From contig NC_077238.1 in the NCBI RefSeq assembly GCF_947179165.1, positions 43,100,793 through 43,164,792 on the forward strand: a DNA stretch of 64,000 bases, written 5' to 3'. Numbering within the stretch: the stretch's first letter is position 1; each line of letters begins with the position of its first letter. A program made the translations under genes and the position numbers. This DNA comes from Solanum dulcamara. Its lineage: Eukaryota > Streptophyta > Magnoliopsida > Solanales > Solanaceae. The notes beneath the pieces were generated by a model, which worked only from the letters and a program-made list of their open reading frames with translations, searched no databases and was not told the DNA's origin. Below are positions 1-10,435 of this stretch, piece by piece.

Positions 1-957
1 TAGAGAAGTTGTTGAGCTAGCAAGATATAGATTAAAGGGTGTGGCTATATTGTGGTACAAAGCTTGGAAGCAATCTAGGGGTACAGATGCAGCTTCAGCT
101 AATTAGGAAGTTCAAAAAGGAATTTCTTGATCATTATCTGCCATTGGAGATCTGAGAGGTCCGTATTGATCAGTTTTTAAATCTCCACAAAGGAAATATG
201 AGCGTGAGAGAGTATAGTCTCCAAATTTAATTTCTTGGCTAGGTATGCTCCTAATATATTAGCTACTATGCAGGATTGAGTGTATTGATACATGGACAAA
301 TTAGATTCATATCTAGTAATAGATTGTACCATTACTTAGTTGAATAAAGACATCGATATAGCAAGGATGCAAGCTTTCGCACAAAAACTAAAGGATCAAA
401 GAAAAAGAAGGAAATAAGAGTTAGAAAGAGGGCAGTCCAAGTGGGCAAGATCTATAGGGCAGTTTACCCCATCATAAGGTGAGTTTATGCCTAGGTTTTC
501 TAAAAGACCACCTAGGCTATCATTTTCCAAGTCTACAGCTAGTGCCCCACCTCAATTTCAAGGGTCTAGGGGCAATCAGTTTGGGCAAAAAGGTAAAAGC
601 CAAGGTTCACGAACAGCGGGGCACCAAGAGAAGGGAAGTATGAGCCAACCAAGACCTCCTCAACATCCTTGTAAGCAATATAGAAGAAATCATCTTGGTA
701 CATGTCGATTTGGGACAGATGCTTATTTTTGGTAAGGTACACCGAGACATATGATGAGAAATTGCCCACAAAGGGACATGGGTGGTATGGCACAACCTAC
801 TAGATTATTTTCTACAACATCATCATCATTAGCGCCTTCTTTAATTAGGGGTATACAGATGCCTACAGGTCATGGTAAGGGTGTCAGAGGATCTGCTAGT
901 TCTAGTGGAGTTCAGAATCATACATATGCCCTAGGGGATCGACAAAATTTAGAGGCT
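1..957 (+). pseudogene. Ty3/gypsy gag remnant (5' truncated by window edge)
   Basis: This is the capsid/nucleocapsid gene of a Ty3/gypsy retrotransposon, broken by many stops and frame changes. Near base 40 the reading LKGVAILWYKAWK matches the start of the plant retrotransposon gag domain. At about 185-230 HKGNMSVREYSLQ is the well-known gag motif, and near 365 ARMQAFAQKLKDQRKRRK is the usual run before the nucleocapsid. A degraded CCHC zinc knuckle lies at about 667-775 (CKQYRRNHLGTC, then GTPRHMMRNCP after a stop). The protease and RT remnants follow in order. The left end is cut by the window. The element family is clear; no frame can express a full gag. Confidence 0.8.
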
Positions 958-1460
958 TCCCTAGATGTGGTTAAAAGTACATTATTGATCTTTTCACATA
1001 TTATTTATGCATTAATTGAATTGGGGTATACATTACCATATGTCATTGCTGGAAAGTTCAAAAGAATACCAGAATTATTGGTTAAACCATTTGAAGTGTC
1101 TACGTCGGTTAGCAAGTCTATTATAGCTTGAAGAGTCTATCGTAATTGCATAGTTACTATTTGTTCTCATGGTTCATTGGTTGATCTTCTTGAGTTAGAA
1201 ATAGTAGATTTTGATGTTATAATGGGTATGGATTGGTTGGCTTCTTGTTATGCCATGGTATATTACCGGACCAAAATAATGCATTTCCATTTTCCAAGAG
1301 AGGCAGTCCTTGAATGGAAGGGTAATGTTGGGGCACCAAGAGGTAAGTTTATTTTTTATCTTAAGGCAAAGAAGATGATTCATATATCATTTAGTGATAG
1401 TGAAAAATATAGATGTGGAGCAACCAACTCTTCATTCTATTCCAGTGGTAAATGAATTTC
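958..1460 (+). pseudogene. Ty3/gypsy aspartic protease remnant
   Basis: This follows gag directly and corresponds to the retropepsin-like protease that cleaves the gag-pol polyprotein. The active-site region reads ALIELGYTLPYVI, where plant gypsy copies normally have Asp-x-Gly-[AS]-Thr, so the catalytic aspartate and its context are lost. The second conserved block, DFDVIMGMDWLASCYAMV (about 1210-1258), is the hallmark that ends this domain in plant gypsy elements. The start is taken from homology, not from an ATG. It was once part of one polyprotein with the RT remnant at 1461. Confidence 0.8.
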
Positions 1461-1927
1461 CCGATGTATTTCATGAAGATCTTCCATGTTTGCCTCCTGA
1501 ACCAGAGATGGAGTTTGGTATTGATGTGATTTCAGATACTCAACCTATCTCCATACCTCCATATAAAATGGCCCTGGCAGAATTATAGGAGTTGAAGGAG
1601 TAATTAAAAAACTTGCTAGAAAAGGAATTCATAAGGCCTAGTATGTCCCATTGGGGAGCACCAGTTTTATTTGTATGCAATATAGATGGCTCATTGAGAA
1701 TGTGTATTGACAATCAGCAGTTGAATAAGGTAACAATTTAGAACAAATATCCTCTCCCTAGAATTGATGATTTGTTTGATCAATTACAAGGTGCTAAGTT
1801 TTTTTCAAAAATAGACTTGAGGTCGGGCTATCACCAAGGTAAAAGACAAAGATATACCCAAGATAGCTTTCCGAATATGTTATGGTCATTTTGAGCTTCT
1901 AGTCATGTCTTTTGGGTTAACGATTGA
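1461..1927 (+). pseudogene. Ty3/gypsy reverse transcriptase remnant, truncated
   Basis: This is the N-terminal half of a gypsy reverse transcriptase. It shows the linker PISIPPYKMALAEL, then [37 protein letters not shown] and DLRSGYHQ, and after a frameshift [15 protein letters not shown]. Several stops interrupt it. Homology stops just after the SFGLT block (about 1925), before the YVDD/FIDD catalytic box, so the palm and the RNase H and integrase parts are absent. The sequence beyond 1927 is LTR-like, which points to a deletion or recombination junction here. Confidence 0.85.
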
Positions 1928-2681
1928 GTTTTGCCAAGAACATTATTCTTTCAGGTATGTAAGGCTAATCTTAGCATTGGACTGAGTTTTTGCTCGCGCC
2001 CTACATCTCAATTTCATCATTAAAGAGTTCAAGTTTGAATTTTATCCAAATTTTATTGGGTTTTGAATCAGTTATAATTTTATTTTTTTGAGTCCCTGGT
2101 ATATTTATTGAGATTGTGAGCATTCCTATGATTTAAATTCTTGAAGTTGATGTTCATGCTTGCTTCCATATGAACCCAAATTGAGTTACTATTTTTCTTA
2201 CAATTATGCATAATTTTAGAATAAAGATAGAGTATTTTCATGGTTCAAGTAAAAGAGGTGTTTTGACGGAACAAGACTATCCCAAGTGCATTACATTACT
2301 TGAGTTTATGGAGTTTTCATTAATGATTTTATGCATTATTTTTAGAGTCTATGTGAGTTAGAGAAATATGCATAATTGACTTGAGCATTAGTTTTCAGGA
2401 ACATGAGTAGTCCCAAATGCATATTTCTTTAAAAAGATAGAGAATAAAGAGTTAGAGAAAGAGTTGAGTTAATCGAAGTAAGGTCCAGTAAGATTAAATG
2501 AGATGTATTTTTAGTAACATACTCACTTCATTATATGAGCATTATTGCATGATTTTGAGAGTAGTATTGACTACCGATTTGGATAAGAGTTTTAGATAAC
2601 TCAAACTTTATAAACTACGTAGCCAGCATAGGATAGGATAAGTGTGGTAGATTCTATCTAGGGGATTGTCATGATGGAACT
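1928..2681. repeat. Degenerate LTR-like remnant, no gene
   Basis: This 750-base noncoding stretch is AT-rich with no supported ORF. Its make-up (an AGGTATGT-like site near the start, and a run of short clauses about stationing of 'catgattt' and 'gcatgatttt') resembles the middle and 3' parts of the family A LTRs elsewhere in the window. I cannot align it confidently. It lies between the broken RT and the TG start of the next LTR. It could equally be old intergenic DNA. Confidence 0.35.
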
Positions 2682-5062
2682 TGTAACACCCCCAATTATA
2701 TAAGCTAATATTCACACTTCGATGAAACATTCCTTATCAACTAGACTATGTGTTACTAACAATTTAGGAACTTGAAAATTTGTGATATTTAAAAATTTGC
2801 TTACCATAAATTGAGATTGTAATTTAAGGGATTGTATTGGAATATTTAGGTAGTATAGTAATTATAATTACTCCTAAATTTATAAAATAAGATGATATAT
2901 AAATATATATGTATATATGTATGCATTTGGGCAGTCCACTTTTTACTTTTTGGGCAGTCAACCTTCTAGAAAGTTGTAGGTGATAAGTATCACTTTGGTA
3001 AGACTTTCTCTTATACCTCCTCTCAAATTTCGGTTTCTTAAAGTTAAGGAAACACCTTGAACTCTCTATCAATCATATTTCCTCAAAACATCACCAAGAA
3101 AACATATTCTTCCAGTTAGAACACAAGACAATCTCTCCCTTGTGGTATATAACCCCAAGGTCATTTTTGAAACTGTGTAGCTATTAGTAATTCTTGAATA
3201 TCTAATTGTGTAGACCTTTTTTCTATAAATAAATATATTTTGGAAAGATAACTCACACACCTACAACTCTTATGCTTATGTTTTAGCCTAATTCTGATGT
3301 TATTGAGTCAAAAATGGGGACGTAAGATAGGATAAGTTCTATTTAGATTCTTGATTTAAAAATCTCCTATGTGCAACTGTTAGTATTTTGATTATATCTT
3401 TTTGTACAAAAAATATTTTGTGGTGATGCTTGATCTTTTGCAGACTTGATACATATATCTACAATTTTAATGAAGACATAAATTCCAATGTTGACGTTTG
3501 TATTTTCAAAATTTAGTTACAACATGAGATACTGGGCTGTCCAGATTTACTATTTTAAAAGCAGAGTCTTGTTTACACATTCTAGGCTTACTTTTTATGA
3601 TAAATCTTATTTTATGTCAATATTATGGAGATACGGGAAACTAAAGAGGGTATTTAAGTGTATTTTGAAGATTGTTTATACCCGTGTATAAGTTGAGGAA
3701 CTTGATACATTGGTTGGTCTATGGTTTCAAATCTTGAAGTTATGTTGGACTGTTTGTATGCTAAAAGGCAGAGGTTTGTGTATAAACTTATACTTTTACT
3801 CGTGTTACTTGTTGTTATATTTGAAAGTCTATCTTGGTACCTTAGTTATTTCTTGCTACTTTGTATTTTAGTGTTGGTATCTTTTGAGACTTTCAAGACA
3901 CTTGTTTAACTCGCCCACTTTTTTTGGATTGCTCGATCACTTGACATTCTTGTGGGCTTTCTCCTTCTTGTGGATGTGACTTTATCACTGTTGGCATTCC
4001 TCTTGATTCGGACCTTTTACCAACTTGGTTCTGTATTTTTTATTCATCTTAAGTATGGAAGTTGTACATTTTAAGTATGAATTAGAAAGCCATTTTTTAA
4101 TATTGTTCTTGGTTCTCTTGATTATTGGGCCTTTACCCTTATTGATACATGGCTCTGGTCCTTCTTGATACTTGATTATGTTTGGTATGACGACATGAAA
4201 TAAATATTGGGTGAAACTTGTTATATTAATCTCTTGTAAAGGTGATTTTATGAATTCTTGACACTTAAACTTTTAAATATCGAACTTAATACACCCTATA
4301 TATTTGCTTACTTGATTTATTTATTATGTTTCAATTATGCTACTCATGACCCAAGAAAAATAATTGGAAACTCTAAAGGCTTCAAGCTTATAGTTTTTAC
4401 ACCACTGAGCTTTATGCTTAGCAATAGTTGTTTTTATTGTAGGAAATGTTCGAGGAGATACTTGAAGTTGGCCATTGGAGATAAAGTTTTTGAAAAATTT
4501 AAGGAAGATCACATTTGCATATAGGCATCTATATTTTGTAGTAGTCTTGGGACATGTATATGATCCATGGGTTGTACATTTATATATAATTTTGAAGGCT
4601 AGTTTGATCAAGACATTATGGTTTGTAACTTAAATTGGTAACATTCTTTGTTTTTTTGGGGTGTGTAAACCCAAATTATGTAATGCACTAATTTTACTAT
4701 TTACTTTGGGGATGTTTGTATGAAGCAAGAACAGTTAACATTGGTACTCGTAAGGTTGGAAATAGTTTCGAATGTTAACTGTAGTGGTATAGAAGGATAT
4801 ATGAAAATCTAGTGAGGTGTTTTGTTAAATTAATTGGTAAAGTTGCTCCACCATAAATTAGAATTTTTATTTTGTTATATTTGAGATCAAATGAATTTCT
4901 ATAAGATAAAATTTTATACCTTTTAACACTTTTGAATGGGTCTAATTTTACTACTAGATTATGATTAATATGTCTTACGTAAAGCTTCTAATAAACTTCA
5001 CAAGTATTACATAAGTTTTTCTCTTAAGAAGTCTCATCCTCCCAAGATGGTCGCTATAAGTG
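2682..5062 (+). mobile_element. LTR of a Ty3/gypsy element (about 2.4 kb)
   Basis: The stretch starts TGTAACACCCCC, the same opening as the LTR at 20011 (TGTAACACCCCC), and ends just before a primer-binding site at 5064. Its length is close to the 2.39 kb of the 20011 copy. It is AT-rich and has TATA-like runs near 2890-2920. Short ORFs inside it (for example 3488-3691, 4258-4524) have no recognisable domain and are treated as chance. There is no matching 3' LTR in the window. The 5-base flank on the left is GAACT. Confidence 0.65.
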
Positions 5063-5063
5063 T

Positions 5064-5076
5064 TGGTATCAAAGCC
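5064..5076 (+). promoter_or_regulatory. Primer-binding site (initiator tRNA-Met type)
   Basis: TGGTATCAAAGCC differs by one base from TGGTATCAGAGCC, the sequence complementary to the 3' end of plant initiator tRNA-Met that primes minus-strand synthesis in many gypsy and copia elements. It sits directly after the LTR and about 180 bases before the gag ATG, the expected place. Confidence 0.75.
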
Positions 5077-5259
5077 TAGGTTTACGGTTTTATGACTTTT
5101 ATTGTAATTTGCTTGCATACTTGTGTCCTTTTTTGAAGGTTTGGGCTATGTTATTTGCTCACTATATGGTAAATAGTTTCTTTAATGCATGTAGATTGCA
5201 TATGCATCATGTACATGTCCCTAATACAATGTGATCTTCCTTTTTGAAAGAATTAAATT

Positions 5260-6430
5260 ATGGTTCCTTCTTCGAATAGACCTATGAAAGCTGCTCGTGA
5301 AGGTACATGTGACTCTTATTCACAACCTCATGCGCGAGAAGGGGTTGGCAAACATTCCTCGGATCAATATGTTCTCCTTACCAGTGGATCTAAAGTGGAA
5401 AACCAACAAGGTGTAAGAGTTGGTCCACATCCTTATATTAGCCGTAGTACTCAAGTTATGAATCGTCCTTTCCGAGAGATGGCTAAAACGATGCATGATC
5501 GGGATAAACTTTCAAAATATGAGGAAAAAGGGTGGAGTTGAGTTTGAAGGCACTGTTGATCACATTGATGCTAAACAATGGCTTGAACTCATGGAGAGGG
5601 TGTTTGAGCAGTTAGAGTGTTCAGATGTTGCCAAACTTAAGTATGCTGGAGAGCTTCTGGTGCATGTTTTAATTGTAGGAGCTTTGATCATAAAGTGAAG
5701 GATTTTCCTAATCGTAATAATGTTCCTTCCTTGCGCACGGAAGGATCTCCTCAAACTAATAGAGGTGCAAGACCTAAAAACACCCAAGCAGTGGGGGCAA
5801 GTGGAGAAAATCAAGTTAGCAGGTCAAGAATTATTGCATAAGCTTATGCTATGAGACAGAGGGATGATCAAGATAGACAGGACATAGTTGTCAGTAAATT
5901 TCACTTATTTGGCTTATGAGTGTTTACTAATTGATCTTGGTTCTACACATTCCTATATTTTTTCATCGCTTGTTCCTCCTGAAAATGTGAAATTAGTGAG
6001 ACTTAATTGTGATGTGCTAGTTGAAATTCCTTTGGGTTACCAAATTATTTGTAATCAAATTTACCGAGCTTGTTCCTTCGTGATTGAAAACCTAGTCTTC
6101 CGTGTCGATTTGATTGACATGCCTTTCAAAGATTTTGATATTATTATTGGGATGGATTGAATTTATAAATATCATGCAGTAGTGGATTGTAGGTCAAAGA
6201 ATGTGATTTTTAAGGGTCCTGCATTTTCACACATCATTGTACAAGGTGAAAGGTCATTAACATCTAGTATTATTTTTGTGGCCTTGACAAGAAAGATGAT
6301 TCATAAAGGTTGTGGTGCATATCTTGCTCATATAATTGATACAGCTTTTTTGCTCCTCTCCCGCGACATTTCTTCGAATGGGATATCTTCGTGGTGGCAT
6401 GATTTTGTAATCGCAAAGAGAAAGCGTTGA
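5260..6430 (+). pseudogene. Ty3/gypsy gag-protease remnant
   Basis: The ATG at 5260 follows the PBS and leader. The first 93 codons carry the variable gag N-terminus and stop at 5541. After a frame change FEGTVDHIDAKQWLELMERV (5530-5600) gives the gag domain entry, and most of the capsid is deleted. GACFNCGAFDHKVKDFPN (about 5665-5710) is a damaged zinc knuckle whose last Cys is now Phe. The protease follows with LIDLGSTHSYIFSSLV (5927-5975), which keeps the catalytic Asp, and FKDFDIIIGMD before a stop at 6158. Homology continues only to about 6430. RT, RNase H and integrase are missing. Confidence 0.8.
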
Positions 6431-6486
6431 AGGGGGAAACCCTTAAGTTCAAGAGAAAGCATTGAAGGGGGAAACCCTTAAGTTCA
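6417..6486 (+). repeat. 35-base tandem duplication
   Basis: Two adjacent copies of a 35-base unit starting AGAGAAAGC and containing GGGGGAAACCCTTAAGTTCA begin at 6417 and 6452 and differ at one position (CG versus CA). They lie at the junction between the plus-strand protease remnant and the minus-strand leader. Confidence 0.85.
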
Positions 6487-6650
6487 ACTCTAAAGCAAGA
6501 TAAGATCATGAATGAAGTCATGTCTTTTTCTAAAACCCCTCATAACCTCCTATTCATAGATGTGGTGTGCTTCACACTGATGAACAAGAATCTACTTGAC
6601 GCGGCATGTTAGACTTCCTAAGATACTTGAACCTTGTGCTCTGATAGCAA
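6487..6650 (-). mobile_element. Leader and PBS of a minus-strand gypsy element
   Basis: Read on the minus strand, 6650-6637 is TGCTATCAGAGCAC, close to the tRNA-Met PBS TGGTATCAGAGCC. It is followed by a leader (CATGCCGCGTCAAGTAGATT, then CTTGTTCATCAGTG) that resembles the leader after the family A LTR at 22402 (TCTTGTTCATGGTTGTAAAG). This shows a family A element in reverse orientation. Its coding part is absent: the leader runs straight into the 35-base tandem duplication. Confidence 0.7.
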
Positions 6651-8941
6651 TTTTATTATGAGTCAGCCTAGGACCTAGCTATAACACGACGATTAGAATT
6701 CCGAAGGACTCCAACCAAGACTTTTAGCATAACATTCATGATCATACATAAGGTAAATGAGAAATAAAGTTAAATCAAGATACGGAAGTAAAATCTCAAA
6801 TAAAACATAAGTCTTGAAATGAGAAAACGACAACATAGACTTTTACTATCTAACATGCCTCTAATACTAGATGGGGGCGTGATACAATCTCCCAGCTCAC
6901 CCAATACACAATATAAGAGTAATAAAGTACAATAGTCCAATGTAAAATAAATGTCATGTCCTCGAATTGTGAGGACTCACCAATAAAAAGTTAATAACAA
7001 ACTCTAGCCACGAGCGGGATGAGGATAAATACGATCGCCAGACCCTACATTATAATACAATGTAGGCAAATATATGTGTTAGTATATGAAATATACTAAG
7101 TATGTGAGAAGATGCATAAACAATAAACATTGGACATAGTCAATATGAAAAATGGATGCAAGACCAATATCAGAAAAACATGAGTCAAGTCATGAAAACA
7201 TTAAAATATTTTATCTCATTGGTCAATTCATCAAAACATTATAGTCATCATAAGAACTTATATATGTGGGAGATAAATATAACCAACATTATTACAATAT
7301 GATCTATTACATGGAATCAGATGATCCCCACATAGAGAGGGAGGAGGCTACTTTCCAAGATAGGCTCCGTCCAACTTTATCATTATCATGTGCTATATGT
7401 GGATCCACTATCTAGGACATATTAGCAAACCTATGGTGACGACGTAGTTTAAGAGACTAGAGGTTGCTACTAGGGCTTAGATTGAGCCCCCACCTCAAAG
7501 TCCACTCGGTGCTAAGTACATCATCCCACGGAATACATATCATAACATAATCATAAATCATACTTGTAATAATCATAAGCTTTTAATAATTATAATTCAT
7601 AAACTTTTTCATAAGAATATCTTATTATCAAGTGATTCATGTAATGTGGGTGTAGGCCTTCCATCATTATGAATCCTTCTTATTAAAATATCATTAGATT
7701 CTTAAGTCACCTTCTTCATCAAGGATCTTAACTCACTCTTTCATTAGATTCTTGAGTCACCTTCATGGATCTCAAGTCACTCTTTCATTAAGCTTGCATG
7801 AAACATAATTAAAGAATTATTCATCAACTTCTTTGTATTAAGCATCTTTAATCTCATTCACGAAGCTTTCATTGAAATAACTTGAAAAATCATGAGCATA
7901 TCTCATAAATAATACTTGAAACTAGCATATAGCTTGGGTCTTTAAAATTTAACTTGAAATCATGCAATATGATGTGAATTATGCATAATTAGGTTAATAA
8001 CATTGAATTATATCATAACTGAGAAGACCCAATACAAAACATGAAATTAGGGGTTTTAACTGAATAAATAATAAGAGAATTTGAGAAGAAATATTTGGGA
8101 TTCCATGGGTGAAAGGTACCCATGGATGAAGTCCCACATACCTTGACCTTGATGAGCCCTAACTTGAAAAGAATGGAAGCTTGACCTTGAAGAAATCCAT
8201 TGGATGGCTTAAGGGAGGAGAATACTCTTGAGACAAAACATTAGAGAGAATATTTTTGGAGTTTTGGGAATTATGGTGAGAATAAGAGGGTTAGATGAAT
8301 TTAGGGTAGTTAATAGGTAGGAATCTTGCCCCAAAAGCTATCCACATTCATTAATGAAATATTGAGAAAAGACCAAAATAACCCCAACTTAATTGAATCT
8401 GGAACCTAAAACAGAACATCACCACGGACCGTTATGGGAACTATAGTCCATGGTCCCTTCCGTTGTGAGGGATTTCAACTTCTGGAAGGGGCCTTGCCCA
8501 CCACGAGACACACCATAGACCGTGAAAGGCAATATAGCCCGTGGTGGCCATCCGTGAAATGGGACTTGAACTTGGAAATTTTGGTGAAAAGAGTTGGATT
8601 TCAGGATCCCTTCCATAGAGACCATAACAACCCGTGGAGGACAACACAGTCCGTGAACAAGAGGCGTGAAGATGACCCTGACAAGAGCCTGCAAGATGGG
8701 TTTACCACGGAGGCCATTACAGACCGTGGTCCGCAATACGACTCGTAGTGGCCTCTCGTGGTCACCACCTCAAAAACCCATTTGGCTGGGCCTGAACCAA
8801 GGTATCCCTTCACGACCCGTGGTTTGATTCACGGTCCATAGTGGGTCTCGTGAAGACCACCTGGTGCAAAAAGCTGAGTCTTTCTGAGAAGTCGTCTTTT
8901 GATCCTTCGTTGTCAGTCTTTTCAACTTCTAGGGTCTTACA
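6651..8941 (-). mobile_element. Minus-strand family A LTR (5' LTR, about 2.3 kb)
   Basis: On the minus strand this LTR begins TGTAAGACCCTAGAAGTTG at 8941 and runs to the PBS at 6650. The middle contains, in reverse, the clause found at 21530 in the other family A LTR (CACCGAATGGGGAATTGAGG-like; here ending at about 7513). It also holds the CG-rich motif block typical of family A. The long overlapping ORFs at 8419-8748 on both strands fall in that CG-rich block and are not genes. Confidence 0.75.
8415..8850. repeat. CG-rich quasi-palindromic motif block in LTR
   Basis: At least nine short copies of an ACGGACCGTGGT-like motif or its complement are scattered here, for example CACGGACCGTTA (8422), CATAGACCGTGA, AGCCCGTGGTGG, CAGACCGTGGT and CGACCCGTGGT (about 8812). 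Many read nearly the same on both strands. An equivalent block occurs at 39695-40100. It lies in the first 0.1-0.5 kb of the LTR, the U3 side. Confidence 0.7.
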
Positions 8942-10341
8942 AAGAGACTCTATCATATTGGTCAAATCTAGATATAATATAAAGTCAAATGTAGACAAGA
9001 TAATGTGCCATCTCTCTAAGGCCATCATTGATACTTATATTTTTTCTCTTTTTTGAAATGTTTCTCTTTTTTTCCTTTTTTTTTAATTAAAGAAGAGTAA
9101 TTGAAAGCAATTAAGAAAGGAGAATGGATGATTAGAGTGGCTTTTCAATTCTTCATTAATAAATATAATAATTAATATAAGAACTTATACACAATAAATT
9201 AATATGATTGTTAAAAATTTCAATGAAACTTTATATATATATATATATATATTGATATTCATTTAACCAAGAAAGGTTGATATCCATTTTTCTTGAAATA
9301 GTCCCCACGTAGCTATAGACATTAAATATCATTTACTCTCTTCTTTATTTATTTTTACTCCTCCTTTATTTGCTTTAAAAGTCTTCTATTCAATTTTTTA
9401 TTCTTAATAACATTCATAATCCATAATTTTCATAGTCATAACCCTTAAATATTTAATTTAAAATAAATTATGGTATTCCTTGATTTTTATCTATATAAGT
9501 TCATATTTATTTATTTCATAAGTCTCCATCCAAGATTATTCTATCATTTCATATTTGAAGTTGTAATATTGTTATATATATTTCCTGTGGCACTATATTC
9601 ATGTTTTAATCTTGAAGAAGAAGAATTAATTCTATATATTTTAACAATTGAAGATGTAAAAATGATGAGTGTATTGTATTAATTTTTCCCCCCATGTTCC
9701 CTTGATAACTCTTTAGCTTGATTTTTACGTTATTCATGTGATTGTTGGTACTAACAACATGTATACGGTAGTTAAGTTTATGTTCAATTGATATGACACT
9801 TTTTTCCCGTCAAGTTTTTTATTTTTTTGCCTTTTTCTAATTATAAAATGATGATATCTTCTAATATTTTAAGTATTTTTTTTAATTTAATGTAGTTTTA
9901 TGGAGCAACTGCTTATAATTCATGTCATTTAATTTCTATTCTTAATAATTTCATAACTTCTAATTTTCAAGTCCATAACCTCCAAAATTTAATTTATAAT
10001 ATCTTATGGTATTCCTCTATTTTTCCTATATAAACTCATATTTTGTTTTATCAATACTCCCATTCAAAGTTATTTTTTCCTTTTCATCAGTTTGGCGTAT
10101 GAATTATAATATGTAGCATGCAATGAGTATATGAAGGCAATAAATATTTTATTCTCAAGTCTTTTTATTTTATTTTATGTTTCTGATAGTGCCTTTTAAT
10201 TTTAACATATATTTTTTAATTCCTCCAAGCAAGTATCATCAAGAATATACCAACAATAATTACTATTAAGGTAATTTTGATATTACTAATTTATTTAATA
10301 CGTCATTTTTATGTGGTTGATCAAAAAGTCAATTGTGATTG
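8942..10341. other. AT-rich spacer without gene
   Basis: There is no transposon protein homology in 1.4 kb. The base composition is strongly AT, with an (AT)n run at 9232-9252 and a duplicated TATA-bearing segment (9399 and 9936). The ORF at 9470-9682 encodes a low-complexity, hydrophobic peptide with no domain. This stretch and the AT-rich stretch at 41723 flank the nest and may be two halves of the older target DNA. Confidence 0.5.
9399..10090 (+). repeat. Direct repeat pair with TATA-like boxes
   Basis: About 155 bases from 9399 recur from 9936, 537 bases further on. Shared landmarks in order are TATTCTTAATAA, CATAAC, ATTTAATTTA, TTATGGTATTCC, a TATA-like CTATATAA (about 9491 and 10029) followed by a TCATATTT-like run, then ATTCAAAGTTATT or CATCCAAGATTATT. 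The copies are clearly related but well diverged. They could be a duplicated promoter or the ends of a small element; I see no TG...CA ends or PBS. Confidence 0.55.
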
Positions 10342-10435
10342 TGTAACACCTCGGATGTTGAAGGGATGAGTTGGAAAGAAAATGCAGGAAAAAGTTGTTG
10401 TTGCCAGTTCAAACGAACTCACCTACGGTCCGTAT
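10342..10435 (+). mobile_element. First 94 bases of a family A' LTR, split by element B
   Basis: The segment begins TGTAACACCTCGGATGTTG, the family A LTR opening, and contains the motif CACCTACGGTCCGTA. It stops at 10435 where the family B LTR begins. The continuation is found at 39689 (ACCTATGGGCCGC...), so the two parts make one LTR of about 2.1 kb. Confidence 0.65.

Noticed and set aside
4258..4611. Overlapping ORFs on both strands near 4.3-4.6 kb
   Set aside because: They lie within an LTR and have no domain; the composition is AT-rich and the peptides look random.
8419..8748. Overlapping ORFs of about 105 codons on both strands
   Set aside because: They lie in the CG-rich palindromic block of an LTR, where stop codons are scarce by composition.
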